DNA of 64,000 nt from Oscillospiraceae bacterium (lineage in GTDB: Bacteria; Bacillota; Clostridia; Oscillospirales; Acutalibacteraceae), in assembly GCA_009785335.1 (NCBI GenBank), contig WQWM01000001.1, forward strand, positions 157,202-221,201, in the 5' to 3' direction. Below are positions 14,648 to 23,034 of this stretch, piece after piece. Under the pieces are notes generated by a model. It searched no databases and was not told the DNA's origin. It worked only from the letters and a program-made list of their open reading frames with translations. A program made the translations under genes and the position numbers. Positions within the stretch are counted from its first letter, which is position 1; each line of letters begins with the position of its first letter.

Positions 14648-15907
14648 TCATGCAGCATCAGAAGTTATATGCTCCGGCGGCTCTTTTTTGCATGCCCGCT
14701 CAAACAGCAGCAGGAAGCCCAATTGCACCACAAACATCCCTGCTAGGGTAAGATACAAAAAGTTCAACGTCGAGCTTGTTTCTCCAAGCGGGCGCGGTGT
14801 AATGTCTAAAATCATCGTGGCGATTTGCGGCCCCACCAGCGCGGCAATGGCCCATGCCGTGAGCATATAGCCCTGAATGGTGGCCAGTTGCTTCATGCCA
14901 TATTGTTGGTTAAGAATCTCCGGCAAGCACGCAAAGCCTGCGCCGAAGAAAAATTGAACCACAAAGATGATCCCGAACGACGACAAGTAGTGAAGTCCTC
15001 CAATGCCCACAGCCAGCAAGCAAATGGCAATGGATGCAATGGACATCACATAATAGGGCAAATGTTTTTTGTTGGTTTTGTCTTGCGACGACGCCATAAT
15101 CAAGCGGCCCACCAAGTTGCCGCCGCCCGCCGTGAGCGTGCAGAACAGCACAATGAGTGCGCGGTTGAGGTTTTCATCTAGGCCCAGCATGATGTAAATC
15201 TGCTGCTCGTGGCTCATCAACGCCAAGCCAGCCGCAATGTTGATAAACAACACCACCCACAGGAACGCAAACTTGGGCTTGAACACAACCTCTTTGATCG
15301 AAAGCGTGCGTGCAGCAGCCTCGTAGGGCTTGAGCGGAGGGCGGTCAATAATGACATACGCCACAAAACACAGTACGCCATATAGCCCAGTGAGAATGTA
15401 GAACGCTTGATAAACCGTGAATGTTTGCAGCAAAAAGCCGATAATCGGATTACCAATCAGCCCCGCCAAGCCAAACGCAGCAATCGCCAAGCCAGCCGCA
15501 AAGCCTTTGCGGTCGTCAAACCACATCATCAGCGTTTTCACGGGGGTCAAATAGCCAAGACCCAAGCCAATGCCTTGAACCGGCCCAAAGCCGATGACCG
15601 CCACCAGCGGGCTGCCAATTTGCACACCAATGGCGGTAATCAACCAGCCAGCGGTGAAGAAAATGAACGTGTATAACGAAGCACGTTTCACGCTGCGTTC
15701 CACCAGCTTGCCGCCAAAGGCCGCTGTCATGCCCAAGAAAAACAACGCCAGCATGAAGCACAAGGTGAGCAAAAACGGCGTGAACGCAGGAGCATGCAAG
15801 GCAATGTCCTCGCGGAACAACGTCCAGCAATACACGGAACCAGTGGAAAAGCTCATGAATATCATTGGCCAAAAGCCACTTATCCACTTTCCCTTTGGAA
15901 TTTTCAT
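14648..15907 (-). CDS. OFA (oxalate/formate antiporter-like) MFS transporter
   Basis: The 419-residue protein has twelve hydrophobic segments. The start (GFWPMIFMSFSTGSVYCWTLFREDI), the GFGPVQGIGLGLGYLTPVKTLMMWFDDRKGFAAGLA stretch and the position of charged loops are those of the OFA subfamily, which exchanges small carboxylates. The actual substrate is unknown. GAGG precedes the ATG at 15907 (MKIPKGKW), eight residues after the track start. Confidence 0.88.
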   Translation of the reverse strand: MKIPKGKWISGFWPMIFMSFSTGSVYCWTLFREDIALHAPAFTPFLLTLCFMLALFFLGMTAAFGGKLVERSVKRASLYTFIFFTAGWLITAIGVQIGSPLVAVIGFGPVQGIGLGLGYLTPVKTLMMWFDDRKGFAAGLAIAAFGLAGLIGNPIIGFLLQTFTVYQAFYILTGLYGVLCFVAYVIIDRPPLKPYEAAARTLSIKEVVFKPKFAFLWVVLFINIAAGLALMSHEQQIYIMLGLDENLNRALIVLFCTLTAGGGNLVGRLIMASSQDKTNKKHLPYYVMSIASIAICLLAVGIGGLHYLSSFGIIFVVQFFFGAGFACLPEILNQQYGMKQLATIQGYMLTAWAIAALVGPQIATMILDITPRPLGETSSTLNFLYLTLAGMFVVQLGFLLLFERACKKEPPEHITSDAA

Positions 15908-15952
15908 AGCAAAAGTCCTCACTTTTTATAATATATAAATTCCGCTTTTGTC

Positions 15953-15993
15953 GCCCCCTTTGGGGGAGATGTCTCGAAGAGACAGAGGGGGTA
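15953..15993. repeat. Dispersed GGGGGAGATGTC..GACAGAGGGGGT repeat
   Basis: CCCCCTTTGGGGGAGATGTCTCGAAGAGACAGAGGGGGT: two short palindromes in a row. Similar copies are at 50771 and 62706. Confidence 0.7.
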
Positions 15994-16000
15994 ACCTTTA

Positions 16001-17032
16001 TTATGTCAAAAAACCAAACACGCGAAACAAGAAGATAAACAGCGTCAGCGTCAGCGCCGAAAACGTCATGGTAATCATTAGCACCGAGCTGCCGATGTAG
16101 GTGTCACCGCCTAACTCCGCCTGCATCACATATGCACCAACGGCCATGGGCAACGCATTCAAAATCATGATGATGGTCAAGTCGCTGCCACGGAAGCCGA
16201 ACGCAAGCGCAATGGCCACCGCAACCACGGGCATCAGCATCAGCTTGAACACTGAGGCGATGATGACATACTTAAACTTGGTGTCGAACCCATGGAACTT
16301 TAAGTTCGCGCCCACGCAAATCATCGCAAGGGGCATCACAATGCCCGCAAGCGCATTGAGCGTGTTGGCCAAGAAATCCGGCAAGGCATCTCCATAAAGG
16401 TTATCACCCAGCGCGTTTTGCCCAACAATCGTGTCGCTCAAGCCCAGCCCCAGCGCATTGAAAATCAGCCCTAAAATCACGCCAATCACAATGGGATTTT
16501 TGATGACCGAAAGCAAAACACTCAGCGACACTTTGCCAATATTTTTGTCGCTGCCTTTGGCATCTTGCACGGCAAACAGCACCGATGCCGTTGCATAAGA
16601 CATAATGAGCAAAATCGACACCGCCAACATGCTTTTGGGCAGCACATCTGGGTCGTGGTAGCCAGTGAACATCAACACAAACAGCGGTGGCGCAACCACG
16701 GATAAGCTGCTGCGATATGCACTGTTCACAAACGCCGAAACCGAGCTTTTGTCGCGCATGAGCTTGGCCGTTAGCAGCCAAACCCCAAAAAAAATCACAA
16801 CCATCAACGCCATGTTGAAGAATATAAACTGCATGTCAAGCACGTTTGACAAATTGGCACGACGAATGGAGTTGAAGATAGTAACCGGGATGCCTGTGTA
16901 GAAGATGACTTTGTTGCCTTTTGCGGCAAATTTGTCGTCAACCATCCCCAGCCGCCGCAACACAATGCCAAGCCCCGCAAGCAAGATGAAGGGCATGGTG
17001 GTGTCTAGGGTGCGAACCATGTAGTCTAGCAC
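16001..17032 (-). CDS. AEC (auxin efflux carrier) family transporter
   Basis: The 343-residue membrane protein has about ten helices in two halves and the family pattern with conserved NPIVIGVILGL near the middle and LNALAGIVMPLAMICVGANL. Members export malate, malonate or other organic anions; the substrate here is open. The start codon is GTG at 17032 (translated MLDYMV), supported by GAGGAG eight bases upstream. It stands next to an OFA carrier, so both may handle organic acids. Confidence 0.88.
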   Translation of the reverse strand: MLDYMVRTLDTTMPFILLAGLGIVLRRLGMVDDKFAAKGNKVIFYTGIPVTIFNSIRRANLSNVLDMQFIFFNMALMVVIFFGVWLLTAKLMRDKSSVSAFVNSAYRSSLSVVAPPLFVLMFTGYHDPDVLPKSMLAVSILLIMSYATASVLFAVQDAKGSDKNIGKVSLSVLLSVIKNPIVIGVILGLIFNALGLGLSDTIVGQNALGDNLYGDALPDFLANTLNALAGIVMPLAMICVGANLKFHGFDTKFKYVIIASVFKLMLMPVVAVAIALAFGFRGSDLTIIMILNALPMAVGAYVMQAELGGDTYIGSSVLMITMTFSALTLTLFIFLFRVFGFLT

Positions 17033-17123
17033 AGTGATTACTCCTCAAAAAAGCAGCGAAGCACTTCACAGTGCCCCACCGCGGGGTGGATGTGCGGTGA
17101 AACGGGCCTCTTGCACGTGCTCA

Positions 17124-17145
17124 AATAGAACACAGCGAAGCGACT
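17124..17145 (+). repeat. Dispersed GAACACAGCGAAGCGAC repeat
   Basis: AATAGAACACAGCGAAGCGAC within the gene-free stretch 17033-17272, which otherwise holds a small hairpin GTGTAC-AAAG-GTACAC near 17221 and no supported ORF. Confidence 0.55.
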
Positions 17146-17272
17146 TTTGCGCGCCTTAGCGTGCACAAAGTAGAGCCCCACCGCAGGTGGTTTTTCGCTA
17201 GGCAAGGCTTGAGCAAGGGAAGTGTACAAAGGTACACGACCGAAGCGAAAACGCAGCATAGCGGAAAAAGAA

Positions 17273-17364
17273 TGGCGGAGAGCAAGGGATTCGAACCCTC
17301 GGTACGTTTAAGGCGTACACACGATTTCCAATCGTGCTCCTTCGACCAACTCGGACAACTCTCC
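17273..17364 (-). tRNA. tRNA-Ser: tRNA-Ser (anticodon GGA)
   Basis: The minus strand folds as a class II tRNA: acceptor GGAGAGT/GCTCTCC, anticodon stem CACGA/TCGTG with loop TTGGAAA (anticodon GGA), a long variable arm (GTACGCC...GTAC), T arm with GGTTCGAATCC, discriminator G and an encoded CCA. It reads UCC and UCU codons. Confidence 0.97.
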
Positions 17365-17376
17365 ATATAATACACT

Positions 17377-17405
17377 ATTATAGCACAGCCCTGCGATGAT
17401 GTCAA
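17377..17405 (-). promoter_or_regulatory. Consensus promoter of tRNA-Ser
   Basis: Minus strand TTGACA (17400-17405), 17 bases, TATAAT (17377-17382), a perfect match as expected for a stable RNA gene. Confidence 0.9.
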
Positions 17406-17424
17406 CTAAAATTTCGCGCAGACG

Positions 17425-17458
17425 GCAAAACCCCAGCAGCAGGTGAGCTGCCGGGGTA
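17425..17458 (-). terminator. Intrinsic terminator of the 17475 gene
   Basis: Minus strand ACCCCGGCAGC-TCACCT-GCTGCTGGGGTTTTG. Confidence 0.75.
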
Positions 17459-17474
17459 GCGTAGTTGACAAAAG

Positions 17475-18158
17475 TTACTTAAAGAAAAAGCTTAAGCCGG
17501 AGAACAACGCTGCCGTGCCTGCGCTGCTGGCTGCTTTGCCGGCCAGTGCCGCCGTTTGCGCTTGCAACAGCAGGGCTTCTTCGCTGTTTGCTTCTAGTTG
17601 CCACCTGTGCAGCTGTTCTTCGTAGAGATTCACGGCTTCTTTCCATGATTCCGCCCTGAAGTTGACTAAGTAAGAGTAAATCTCATTCAGCGCAAGCGGA
17701 TAGCGATAGTTTGGCGGAATCAGGTTTACGTACTCCATTTTTGCGATGAGTGCATCTTCAAACGGTTTGCGTTTATAGTCCATATAACGCTGCAAAACGC
17801 CCTTTTCCTCAAACAGTTCTCGCAATTTTAACGACGTTAAAGACAATGGTATCTTGCCGTTTAGTATACGATTGATGTCTTTTTTCTGCTTTTCACTTAT
17901 GTCGAAGCAGGCGTTTAACTCATAGAAATTGCGAAATTCGCATACATCGGATATTTCTTCACGTTTTATCAACTGGTATAGATATTGGTTCGCGGGAATT
18001 GCTTTATATTGCATCTGAAGCGCATCAACAAAATCCGATTCCGATGCTTCCAAATACGGCGTAATCACCGAATTCGCGGTTTGGATGACCTCTAACAGCG
18101 TTGGTGTATCTAGGGTTAAAACCGACGCTGCTTGCGGAATGGAAAGTGCTGTTGACAT
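17475..18158 (-). CDS. Orphan protein under a poly-G promoter
   Basis: The 227-residue protein (MSTALSIPQAASVLTLDTPT...) is largely helical and charged, with no signal peptide. The C-terminus QTAALAGKAASSAGTAALFSGLSFFFK is small-residue rich and hydrophobic, possibly a membrane-inserting or oligomerising helix. No known family recognised. AGAGGAGA precedes the ATG at 18158. The promoter has a 12-bp homopolymeric G tract as spacer, so expression may switch on and off by slippage. The gene is more A+T-rich than its neighbours. It ends at a clear terminator, so it is a single-gene transcript. Confidence 0.7.
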   Translation of the reverse strand: MSTALSIPQAASVLTLDTPTLLEVIQTANSVITPYLEASESDFVDALQMQYKAIPANQYLYQLIKREEISDVCEFRNFYELNACFDISEKQKKDINRILNGKIPLSLTSLKLRELFEEKGVLQRYMDYKRKPFEDALIAKMEYVNLIPPNYRYPLALNEIYSYLVNFRAESWKEAVNLYEEQLHRWQLEANSEEALLLQAQTAALAGKAASSAGTAALFSGLSFFFK

Positions 18159-18192
18159 AACAAAAAATCTCCTCTGTGAAATAGTAACTAAA

Positions 18193-18223
18193 ATTATACC
18201 CCCCCCCCCCTTGTTTTTGTCAA
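18193..18223 (-). promoter_or_regulatory. Promoter with homopolymeric G12 spacer (candidate phase-variable)
   Basis: On the minus strand TTGACA (18218-18223) is followed by AAAACAA, twelve G and TATAAT (18193-18198), giving a 19-base spacer. Losing two G would give the optimal 17. The downstream leader TATAATTTTAGTTA...AGGAGAT is shared with the promoter at 63865. Confidence 0.75.
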
Positions 18224-18278
18224 GCCTTTTCGACAAAGTTTTTCATGTTTGTGAAAAACGACGAAAAACGCGCAGCAC

Positions 18279-18307
18279 TTGACAGGCTTTGCATTTCGTG
18301 ATAATAT
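18279..18307 (+). promoter_or_regulatory. Promoter of the 18341 operon
   Basis: TTGACA, 17 bases, TAATAT, with GGGGAGG before the first ATG. Confidence 0.75.
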
Positions 18308-18340
18308 AGTATATGTAACAAGGATGGGGAGGGTTGCGAA

Positions 18341-18565
18341 ATGAACAAAGTAATTTCAATCGCACTGTTGGTTGCTGGGTTGATTTTGGTCGGCATGTCT
18401 GGCTACTACATCGTGCAAATCATCCGCCTTAACCTGTGGGATGACGTGATTTTCCGCGTGGTTAGCGTGCTGGCGTTCATCGGCGGCGGCGTTTTTGTCG
18501 GCCTCAGCAGAACAATACGAAACCAACAAACCTTGATAGAGCTGCTGCGTGACAAAGGAGAATGA
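18341..18565 (+). CDS. Small two-helix membrane protein
   Basis: The 74-residue protein has two hydrophobic segments (VISIALLVAGLILVGMSGYYIV and VVSVLAFIGGGVFVGL) and a charged C-terminus (NQQTLIELLRDKGE). GGGGAGG eight bases upstream is a good ribosome site and it is the first gene after a good promoter. No family recognised. Confidence 0.75.
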   Translation: MNKVISIALLVAGLILVGMSGYYIVQIIRLNLWDDVIFRVVSVLAFIGGGVFVGLSRTIRNQQTLIELLRDKGE

Positions 18566-18566
18566 C

Positions 18567-18650
18567 ATGAAATTTCTCATCCTCATCGACAACTCCGCTC
18601 TTGCGCCTGATGTGGTTGCTGGTATGATAAAAGATAATTTTTCACTGTAA
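18567..18650 (+). CDS. Possible 27-residue peptide
   Basis: MKFLILIDNSALAPDVVAGM... starts one base after the previous stop with AAAGGAG seven bases upstream and ends 18 bases before the next gene. The spacing and ribosome site suggest translation, but the peptide may be the remnant of a truncated gene. Confidence 0.4.
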   Translation: MKFLILIDNSALAPDVVAGMIKDNFSL

Positions 18651-18668
18651 CATAACAAGGAGAACCCC

Positions 18669-18992
18669 ATGGCAAACTTCACCGTCTGCGAAACCAACCA
18701 AGTGACATATCTCGACATCCGCATGGCGATGGTGCAAGGCCTGCGCACGCCAGATGAAATCAAAGCCGCAACAAATGCTTGCGGCACGTGCGATGGCTGC
18801 AATGAGCATCTGCCGTGGATTTTAACCACCGTGTGCCGCTGCTTGGATATCACCATGACCGCAGTGATTGAAGCCATGCAAAACGGAGCCGACACCGTGG
18901 AAAAAGCCTGTGCGGCAACCACCGCAGGCACAGCACCAGATTGCGGACGCTGCAAAATCTTGATTGAGAACATTGTGGCCATTGGCCGATAG
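18669..18992 (+). CDS. Tandem BFD-like [2Fe-2S] binding protein
   Basis: The 107-residue protein has two copies of the bacterioferritin-associated-ferredoxin-like fold. The first has VCETNQVTYLDI...TNACGTCDGCNEH, the second VCRCLDITMTAVIEAMQNG...GTAPDCGRCK. Four cysteines per module hold a [2Fe-2S] cluster (in each case C..C-type plus CxxC). Such domains pass electrons or deliver clusters. Start has AAGGAGAACCCC. It lies in an operon of small enzymes, with no ferritin gene in view. Confidence 0.85.
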   Translation: MANFTVCETNQVTYLDIRMAMVQGLRTPDEIKAATNACGTCDGCNEHLPWILTTVCRCLDITMTAVIEAMQNGADTVEKACAATTAGTAPDCGRCKILIENIVAIGR

Positions 18993-19001
18993 GAGGAAAA
19001 T

Positions 19002-19499
19002 ATGGACAGACCAACCAAACCATTCGCCGAGGTGGCAGCCTTGCTCGGCCAAGCCACCCCCGCATGGGAGGCGCTCACCGGGCAAATTCGCTATCATTAC
19101 GAGATCGACGAAATCTGGCAAGAGGGCAAACCCACCCATAAGCACTACAACAACTTGTTTTTCAAGCGCAGCGGCAAAGCCCTGATTTCTTTGCACTTAC
19201 GTGAGGGCTATTTTCTTGCTTGTGTGGTGTTGGGTGCAGCCGAACGCGCAAAATTTGACGAGCAGCGCGCCGACTTTAGCGCAGCAATTTGCCAGGTATA
19301 CGACGAAGCTGAGGTTCTGCACGACGGCAAATGGCTTGGCTTTGAACTACGCGATGATGCTCTCGTGGATGACATCTTCCGCCTGCTGCCGCTCAAGCGC
19401 AAACCCAACCGCAAAGTTTTCCCCGCAAGCGTTGATGTGTGCGGCCAGCTCGACATCGGCTTGGCGCACGGAGATATTACGCAAATTTTGATGAAGTGA
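19002..19499 (+). CDS. DUF3788 family protein
   Basis: The 165-residue cytoplasmic protein shows the DUF3788 pattern: AWEALTGQIRYHYEIDEIWQEG, a YNNLFFKRSGKALISLHLREGYF centre, and a late LPLKRKPNRK. Function of the family is not established. AGGAGGAAAATATG precedes it. It belongs to the 18341-20646 gene run. Confidence 0.8.
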   Translation: MDRPTKPFAEVAALLGQATPAWEALTGQIRYHYEIDEIWQEGKPTHKHYNNLFFKRSGKALISLHLREGYFLACVVLGAAERAKFDEQRADFSAAICQVYDEAEVLHDGKWLGFELRDDALVDDIFRLLPLKRKPNRKVFPASVDVCGQLDIGLAHGDITQILMK

Positions 19500-19510
19500 A
19501 GGAGAATAAC

Positions 19511-19852
19511 ATGAACAACATACAATCTCGCTGCGGTCTTTGTTGCGACACTTGCGAATACAAAGTTTCCGCAGGTTGCAAGGGATGCATCGCCAGCGCA
19601 GGTTTTCCGTTTTGGGGTGAGTGCAATGCGGCGAAATGCTGCATGGAAAAAGGTCATGCACATTGCGGCGAATGCAAAAAATTGCCGTCACTTATCTCTG
19701 TCGACACGCGAACATATGACGCAACCATGTGCAACGAAATTTACGGCATGTCAATCGGCGACGGCGAGGACGAACACAACGACACTCCGCCTGGCAAGCG
19801 CATAGACCAATGCAGAGAATGGGCAAAGCAAGGCGCAAAGATAGGGGAGTAA
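19511..19852 (+). CDS. DUF3795 family cysteine-rich protein
   Basis: The 113-residue protein starts MNNIQSRCGLCCDTCEY and has eleven or more cysteines in CxxC-type pairs (CGLCCDTCEY, GCKGCIAS, CNAAKCCMEKGHAHCGECKK), as in DUF3795 proteins, thought to bind metal. GAAGGAGAATAAC fixes the start; the track start at 19439 is upstream and inside the previous gene. Confidence 0.85.
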   Translation: MNNIQSRCGLCCDTCEYKVSAGCKGCIASAGFPFWGECNAAKCCMEKGHAHCGECKKLPSLISVDTRTYDATMCNEIYGMSIGDGEDEHNDTPPGKRIDQCREWAKQGAKIGE

Positions 19853-19853
19853 T

Positions 19854-20249
19854 ATGATGACAAACCCAAACAAAAACATGCTCGTAACCCTCGGCGTGCG
19901 AGATGTGGCAAAGGCCATCGACTTTTACAATGGACTAGGATTCAAGGTGACTTTTGATGGCGGCGCAATGGGCGACTTTGAAATGGACGGCGTTAGGGTC
20001 GCATTGTACTGCCTTGACGCATTGGCAAACGATGTGAATGTGCACAATCCGCCCAAAATCTCAACTGGTTTTTCTGGCATCACATTAGCATATAATCTTG
20101 ATTCAAAAGAAGCCGTTGATGAAATGCATGCAAAAGTGAAAGCGTTGGGCGGAAGCGTGGAGCACGCGCCAGAAAAAGCAAAAGACTGGAACGGCTACCA
20201 CTTTTACTTCAGAGACTTAGATGGACACTATTGGGAAATCGCCTACTAA
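19854..20249 (+). CDS. VOC family (glyoxalase/bleomycin-resistance fold) protein
   Basis: The 131-residue protein has the vicinal-oxygen-chelate layout: NMLVTLGVRDVAKAIDFYNGLGFKVTF, then a second half ending FYFRDLDGHYWEIAY, where the terminal DPDGxxxE metal motif appears as DLDGHYWE. Substrate unknown. It starts two bases after the previous stop with GGGGAG as ribosome site. Confidence 0.88.
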   Translation: MMTNPNKNMLVTLGVRDVAKAIDFYNGLGFKVTFDGGAMGDFEMDGVRVALYCLDALANDVNVHNPPKISTGFSGITLAYNLDSKEAVDEMHAKVKALGGSVEHAPEKAKDWNGYHFYFRDLDGHYWEIAY

Positions 20250-20268
20250 TGAGCTAAAGGAGACCACC

Positions 20269-20646
20269 ATGCTTATCCCCCACTTGCATTTTCGCGGCAA
20301 ATGCGCACAAGCTATTGCGCTGTATGAAACCGCATTCAACACCAAGGCATACGACATCGTAAGCAACCACGATTACGACCCCGAAGCTTACGAGGGCGAC
20401 ACACAAATTGCCCACGCGCGCATGCAAATCTGCGACCAAACCGTGTTTTTGAATGACCGCACAGACTTCGCGCATCCCGCGCATTTAATCGTACAATTCC
20501 CCAGCGTGGAAACCCTAATGGCGTGCTATGAGCATTTTAAAGATAACAGCAAAATCATCGATCCGTTTGAGCAAACCTCGTATAGTGCCTTAGTGGGCAA
20601 TTTCATGGACAAGTTCGGCATTCTATGGGGCTTTATGGCCGTGTAA
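20269..20646 (+). CDS. PhnB-like VOC family protein
   Basis: The 125-residue protein starts MLIPHLHFRGKCAQAIALYETAF and ends GNFMDKFGILWGFM, the PhnB/3-demethylubiquinone-methyltransferase-like VOC pattern. Metal ligands are reduced in this subfamily. AAGGAGACCACC precedes the ATG at 20269; the track start is inside the previous gene. Substrate unknown. Confidence 0.87.
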   Translation: MLIPHLHFRGKCAQAIALYETAFNTKAYDIVSNHDYDPEAYEGDTQIAHARMQICDQTVFLNDRTDFAHPAHLIVQFPSVETLMACYEHFKDNSKIIDPFEQTSYSALVGNFMDKFGILWGFMAV

Positions 20647-20668
20647 ACAATAAGTTAGGAGAACATAT

Positions 20669-21847
20669 ATGAACCGCAAACTTTTCACATCCGAATCCGT
20701 CACCGAGGGCCACCCGGACAAGCTCTGCGACGCCATAAGCGACGCCGTGCTTGATGCCATTCTCGCGCAAGACCCACAAAGCCGCGTGGCCTGCGAATGC
20801 GCAACCACCACCGGCATGGTCCTCGTCATGGGCGAAATCAGCACCACGAGCTATGTCGACATCCCCAAAATCGCGCGGCAAGTGATTAGCGATATCGGCT
20901 ACAACGGCGGCGCGGCAGGCTTTGACGGCAACACCTGCGCCATCCTCACCGCCATTGACGAGCAATCGCCCGACATCGCCATGGGTGTGGATAAATCGCT
21001 TGAAGACAAAGCCTGCGGCAGCGACCTCGAAGGTGGCGGTGCTGGCGACCAAGGCCTGATGTTCGGCTACGCCTGCGATGAAACACCGGAGCTGATGCCC
21101 CTGCCGATTTCGCTCGCGCATGCCTTAGCTCGTCAATTAACTTTGGTGCGCAAGAACGGCTCGCTGCCCTATCTGCGGCCAGACGGCAAGACCCAAGTGA
21201 CCATCGAATACGATGAAAATGACAATCCCGTGCGCTGCGATGCCATTGTAGTGTCGTCGCAGCACTGCGAAAGTGTGAGCCTTGAGCAAATCCGCGCAGA
21301 TGTTACCCAACACGTGATTAAACCCATCGTGCCCGCCAATCTGCTCGACGACGCCACAAAACTTTACGTCAACCCCACGGGACGCTTCGTTGTGGGCGGC
21401 CCAGTGGGCGACAGCGGACTGACCGGCCGCAAAATCATCGTGGACACCTACGGCGGTTATGCTCGCCATGGCGGCGGCGCGTTTTCCGGTAAGGATCCCA
21501 CCAAAGTTGACCGCTCGGCGGCCTATGCTGCGCGCTATGTGGCGAAGAATATCGTCGCCGCAGGCCTTGCGCGCAAGTGCGAAGTGCAGCTGGCCTATGC
21601 CATCGGCGTGGCTCGCCCGGTGAGTGTGCGCGTAGACACCTTCGGCACCGGCAAGCTTGACGAAGCGCAGCTAGCTACGCTGGTGCAGCAGCACTTTGAC
21701 CTGCGCCCCACGGCCATCATCAACCGCTTCAACCTGCGCCGACCGATTTACAGGCAACTGGCAGCCTTAGGGCATGTTGGCAGAACCGACATCGACCTGC
21801 CTTGGGAAGCCCTTGACATGGTAGACACACTGAAGAACGCACTGTAG
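20669..21847 (+). CDS. metK: S-adenosylmethionine synthetase
   Basis: The 392-residue enzyme makes SAM from methionine and ATP. The hallmark motifs are [25 protein letters not shown](S)[21 protein letters not shown], the phosphate-binding [22 protein letters not shown] and [41 protein letters not shown] precedes the ATG. I find no SAM riboswitch upstream; it sits 22 bases behind the VOC gene and may be read through from that operon. A REPIN half follows the stop directly. Confidence 0.98.
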   Translation: MNRKLFTSESVTEGHPDKLCDAISDAVLDAILAQDPQSRVACECATTTGMVLVMGEISTTSYVDIPKIARQVISDIGYNGGAAGFDGNTCAILTAIDEQSPDIAMGVDKSLEDKACGSDLEGGGAGDQGLMFGYACDETPELMPLPISLAHALARQLTLVRKNGSLPYLRPDGKTQVTIEYDENDNPVRCDAIVVSSQHCESVSLEQIRADVTQHVIKPIVPANLLDDATKLYVNPTGRFVVGGPVGDSGLTGRKIIVDTYGGYARHGGGAFSGKDPTKVDRSAAYAARYVAKNIVAAGLARKCEVQLAYAIGVARPVSVRVDTFGTGKLDEAQLATLVQQHFDLRPTAIINRFNLRRPIYRQLAALGHVGRTDIDLPWEALDMVDTLKNAL

Positions 21848-21869
21848 GGGCGGATGCAAATCCGCCCGC
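21843..21869. repeat. Half REPIN-like palindrome
   Basis: TGTAGGGGCGGATGCAAATCCGCCCG overlaps the metK stop codon; the second half of the element is missing. Confidence 0.7.
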
Positions 21870-21918
21870 ATCACAAAAACACAAACGCCCCCGCCGCTAC
21901 CAACGTGCAAAGTTTTGC

Positions 21919-21947
21919 TTGCGTGATGGGCGTGGGTGTGCTATAAT
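21919..21947 (+). promoter_or_regulatory. Promoter of the 21980 gene
   Basis: TTGCGT, 17 bases, TATAAT. Confidence 0.65.
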
Positions 21948-21979
21948 AAAAGTAATACTATTACGGAGGACATTTTACA

Positions 21980-22939
21980 ATGATCAGTAAACGCGATATG
22001 CAAAAAGTAGATGAACTTTACCGTGCCGCTATGCAGAACAATGATGAAGCTCTAAATCAACTCAAGCGTCTTGCAGAAAATGAATGCTGGTACGCACAGC
22101 TTTATTTTGCAACGATAGCCGCGCTTCGTTACACAGAATTTGTTGCTTCGTGTTCGGTTGGTCTAATCGGCATGTGTGATAGACAACAGGATGGCGATTT
22201 TGAACGATTGTGGCAATGGCTCTGGAATGGTGCAATCAATACGGTCAAAGAACATAGGCAAAGCCTACAAGCAACTATAGATGTACATAATACCGCATAT
22301 AAATACAACCAAACCGAATCTCAGATTTTTATCATATTAGCTAAATATCAAGCTTTTGCACGCGCCCATAGTGCAAAACGATATAAGACCGCGATATTTA
22401 ATTTAGTACAATCATTTTTTGCTGATGCGGATGTTCAAAACGCCGCAGATGCCTATCTTGATAGTTACTACAAAGAAAAAGTGTTTGTCGGTGGCAACTC
22501 ACGACTAAAAGAAATTTTGGAAAGTTCATATTCGGAACAACTCAGCAGAGCCTCAAAAGATTTATTGGAGTGTTTTGGTAACGACGGATTCACGTATGCT
22601 TGGAAAGCACTATATGCATTATTGACTGCCGACAAAGCTTTTTCGGACTCGGAAGAGCATAAAAAGTTGTTGTTCGAAACTTTAGACGTGTTTGGACTTC
22701 ACACTCTAATCAATTCATGGGCGGACGGAAACGATTCCACCTTGGAAGATAGTTTTAACAATTTTGAAAAACGTTTTGGGCCTCAATACAAAGCCCAAAC
22801 TTCCTCCACAAATCAAGAAAAATCACCTCCGCACAAAATGAAGGTCCACTGCAAGGTTTGCAACGCTTATGTATGGGTAGAACATGGTTTGGGCACATGT
22901 CCGCTCTGTCAAATGCCCAACGACTACAGATATGATTAA
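21980..22939 (+). CDS. A+T-rich orphan with C-terminal zinc ribbon
   Basis: The 319-residue protein is mostly helical; the first half (DELYRAAMQNNDEALNQLKRLAENECWYAQLYFA) looks like Sel1/TPR-type helical repeats. The end carries a zinc-ribbon-like CKVCNAYVWVEHGLGTCPLC. There is no signal peptide or membrane segment. Base composition is clearly more A+T-rich than flanking genes, a hint of recent acquisition. CGGAGG precedes the ATG and it has its own promoter. No family recognised. Confidence 0.75.
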   Translation: MISKRDMQKVDELYRAAMQNNDEALNQLKRLAENECWYAQLYFATIAALRYTEFVASCSVGLIGMCDRQQDGDFERLWQWLWNGAINTVKEHRQSLQATIDVHNTAYKYNQTESQIFIILAKYQAFARAHSAKRYKTAIFNLVQSFFADADVQNAADAYLDSYYKEKVFVGGNSRLKEILESSYSEQLSRASKDLLECFGNDGFTYAWKALYALLTADKAFSDSEEHKKLLFETLDVFGLHTLINSWADGNDSTLEDSFNNFEKRFGPQYKAQTSSTNQEKSPPHKMKVHCKVCNAYVWVEHGLGTCPLCQMPNDYRYD

Positions 22940-23034
22940 AAAGAACTAAGTGTAGTCCTATGCCGCCGCAAACTCATAAAACCAACCGCCCTGCTCCATC
23001 GGCAAGGCGGCTTCTCCTATTCCCTTTATCCCCG

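Noticed and set aside
18567-18650. 27-codon ORF as a confirmed gene
   Set aside because: Kept only as a low-confidence feature because it could be the 5' remnant of a deleted gene.
20647-20668. SAM riboswitch before metK
   Set aside because: Only 22 bases separate metK from the VOC gene, with no room for the aptamer, and no SAM-I pattern lies further upstream.
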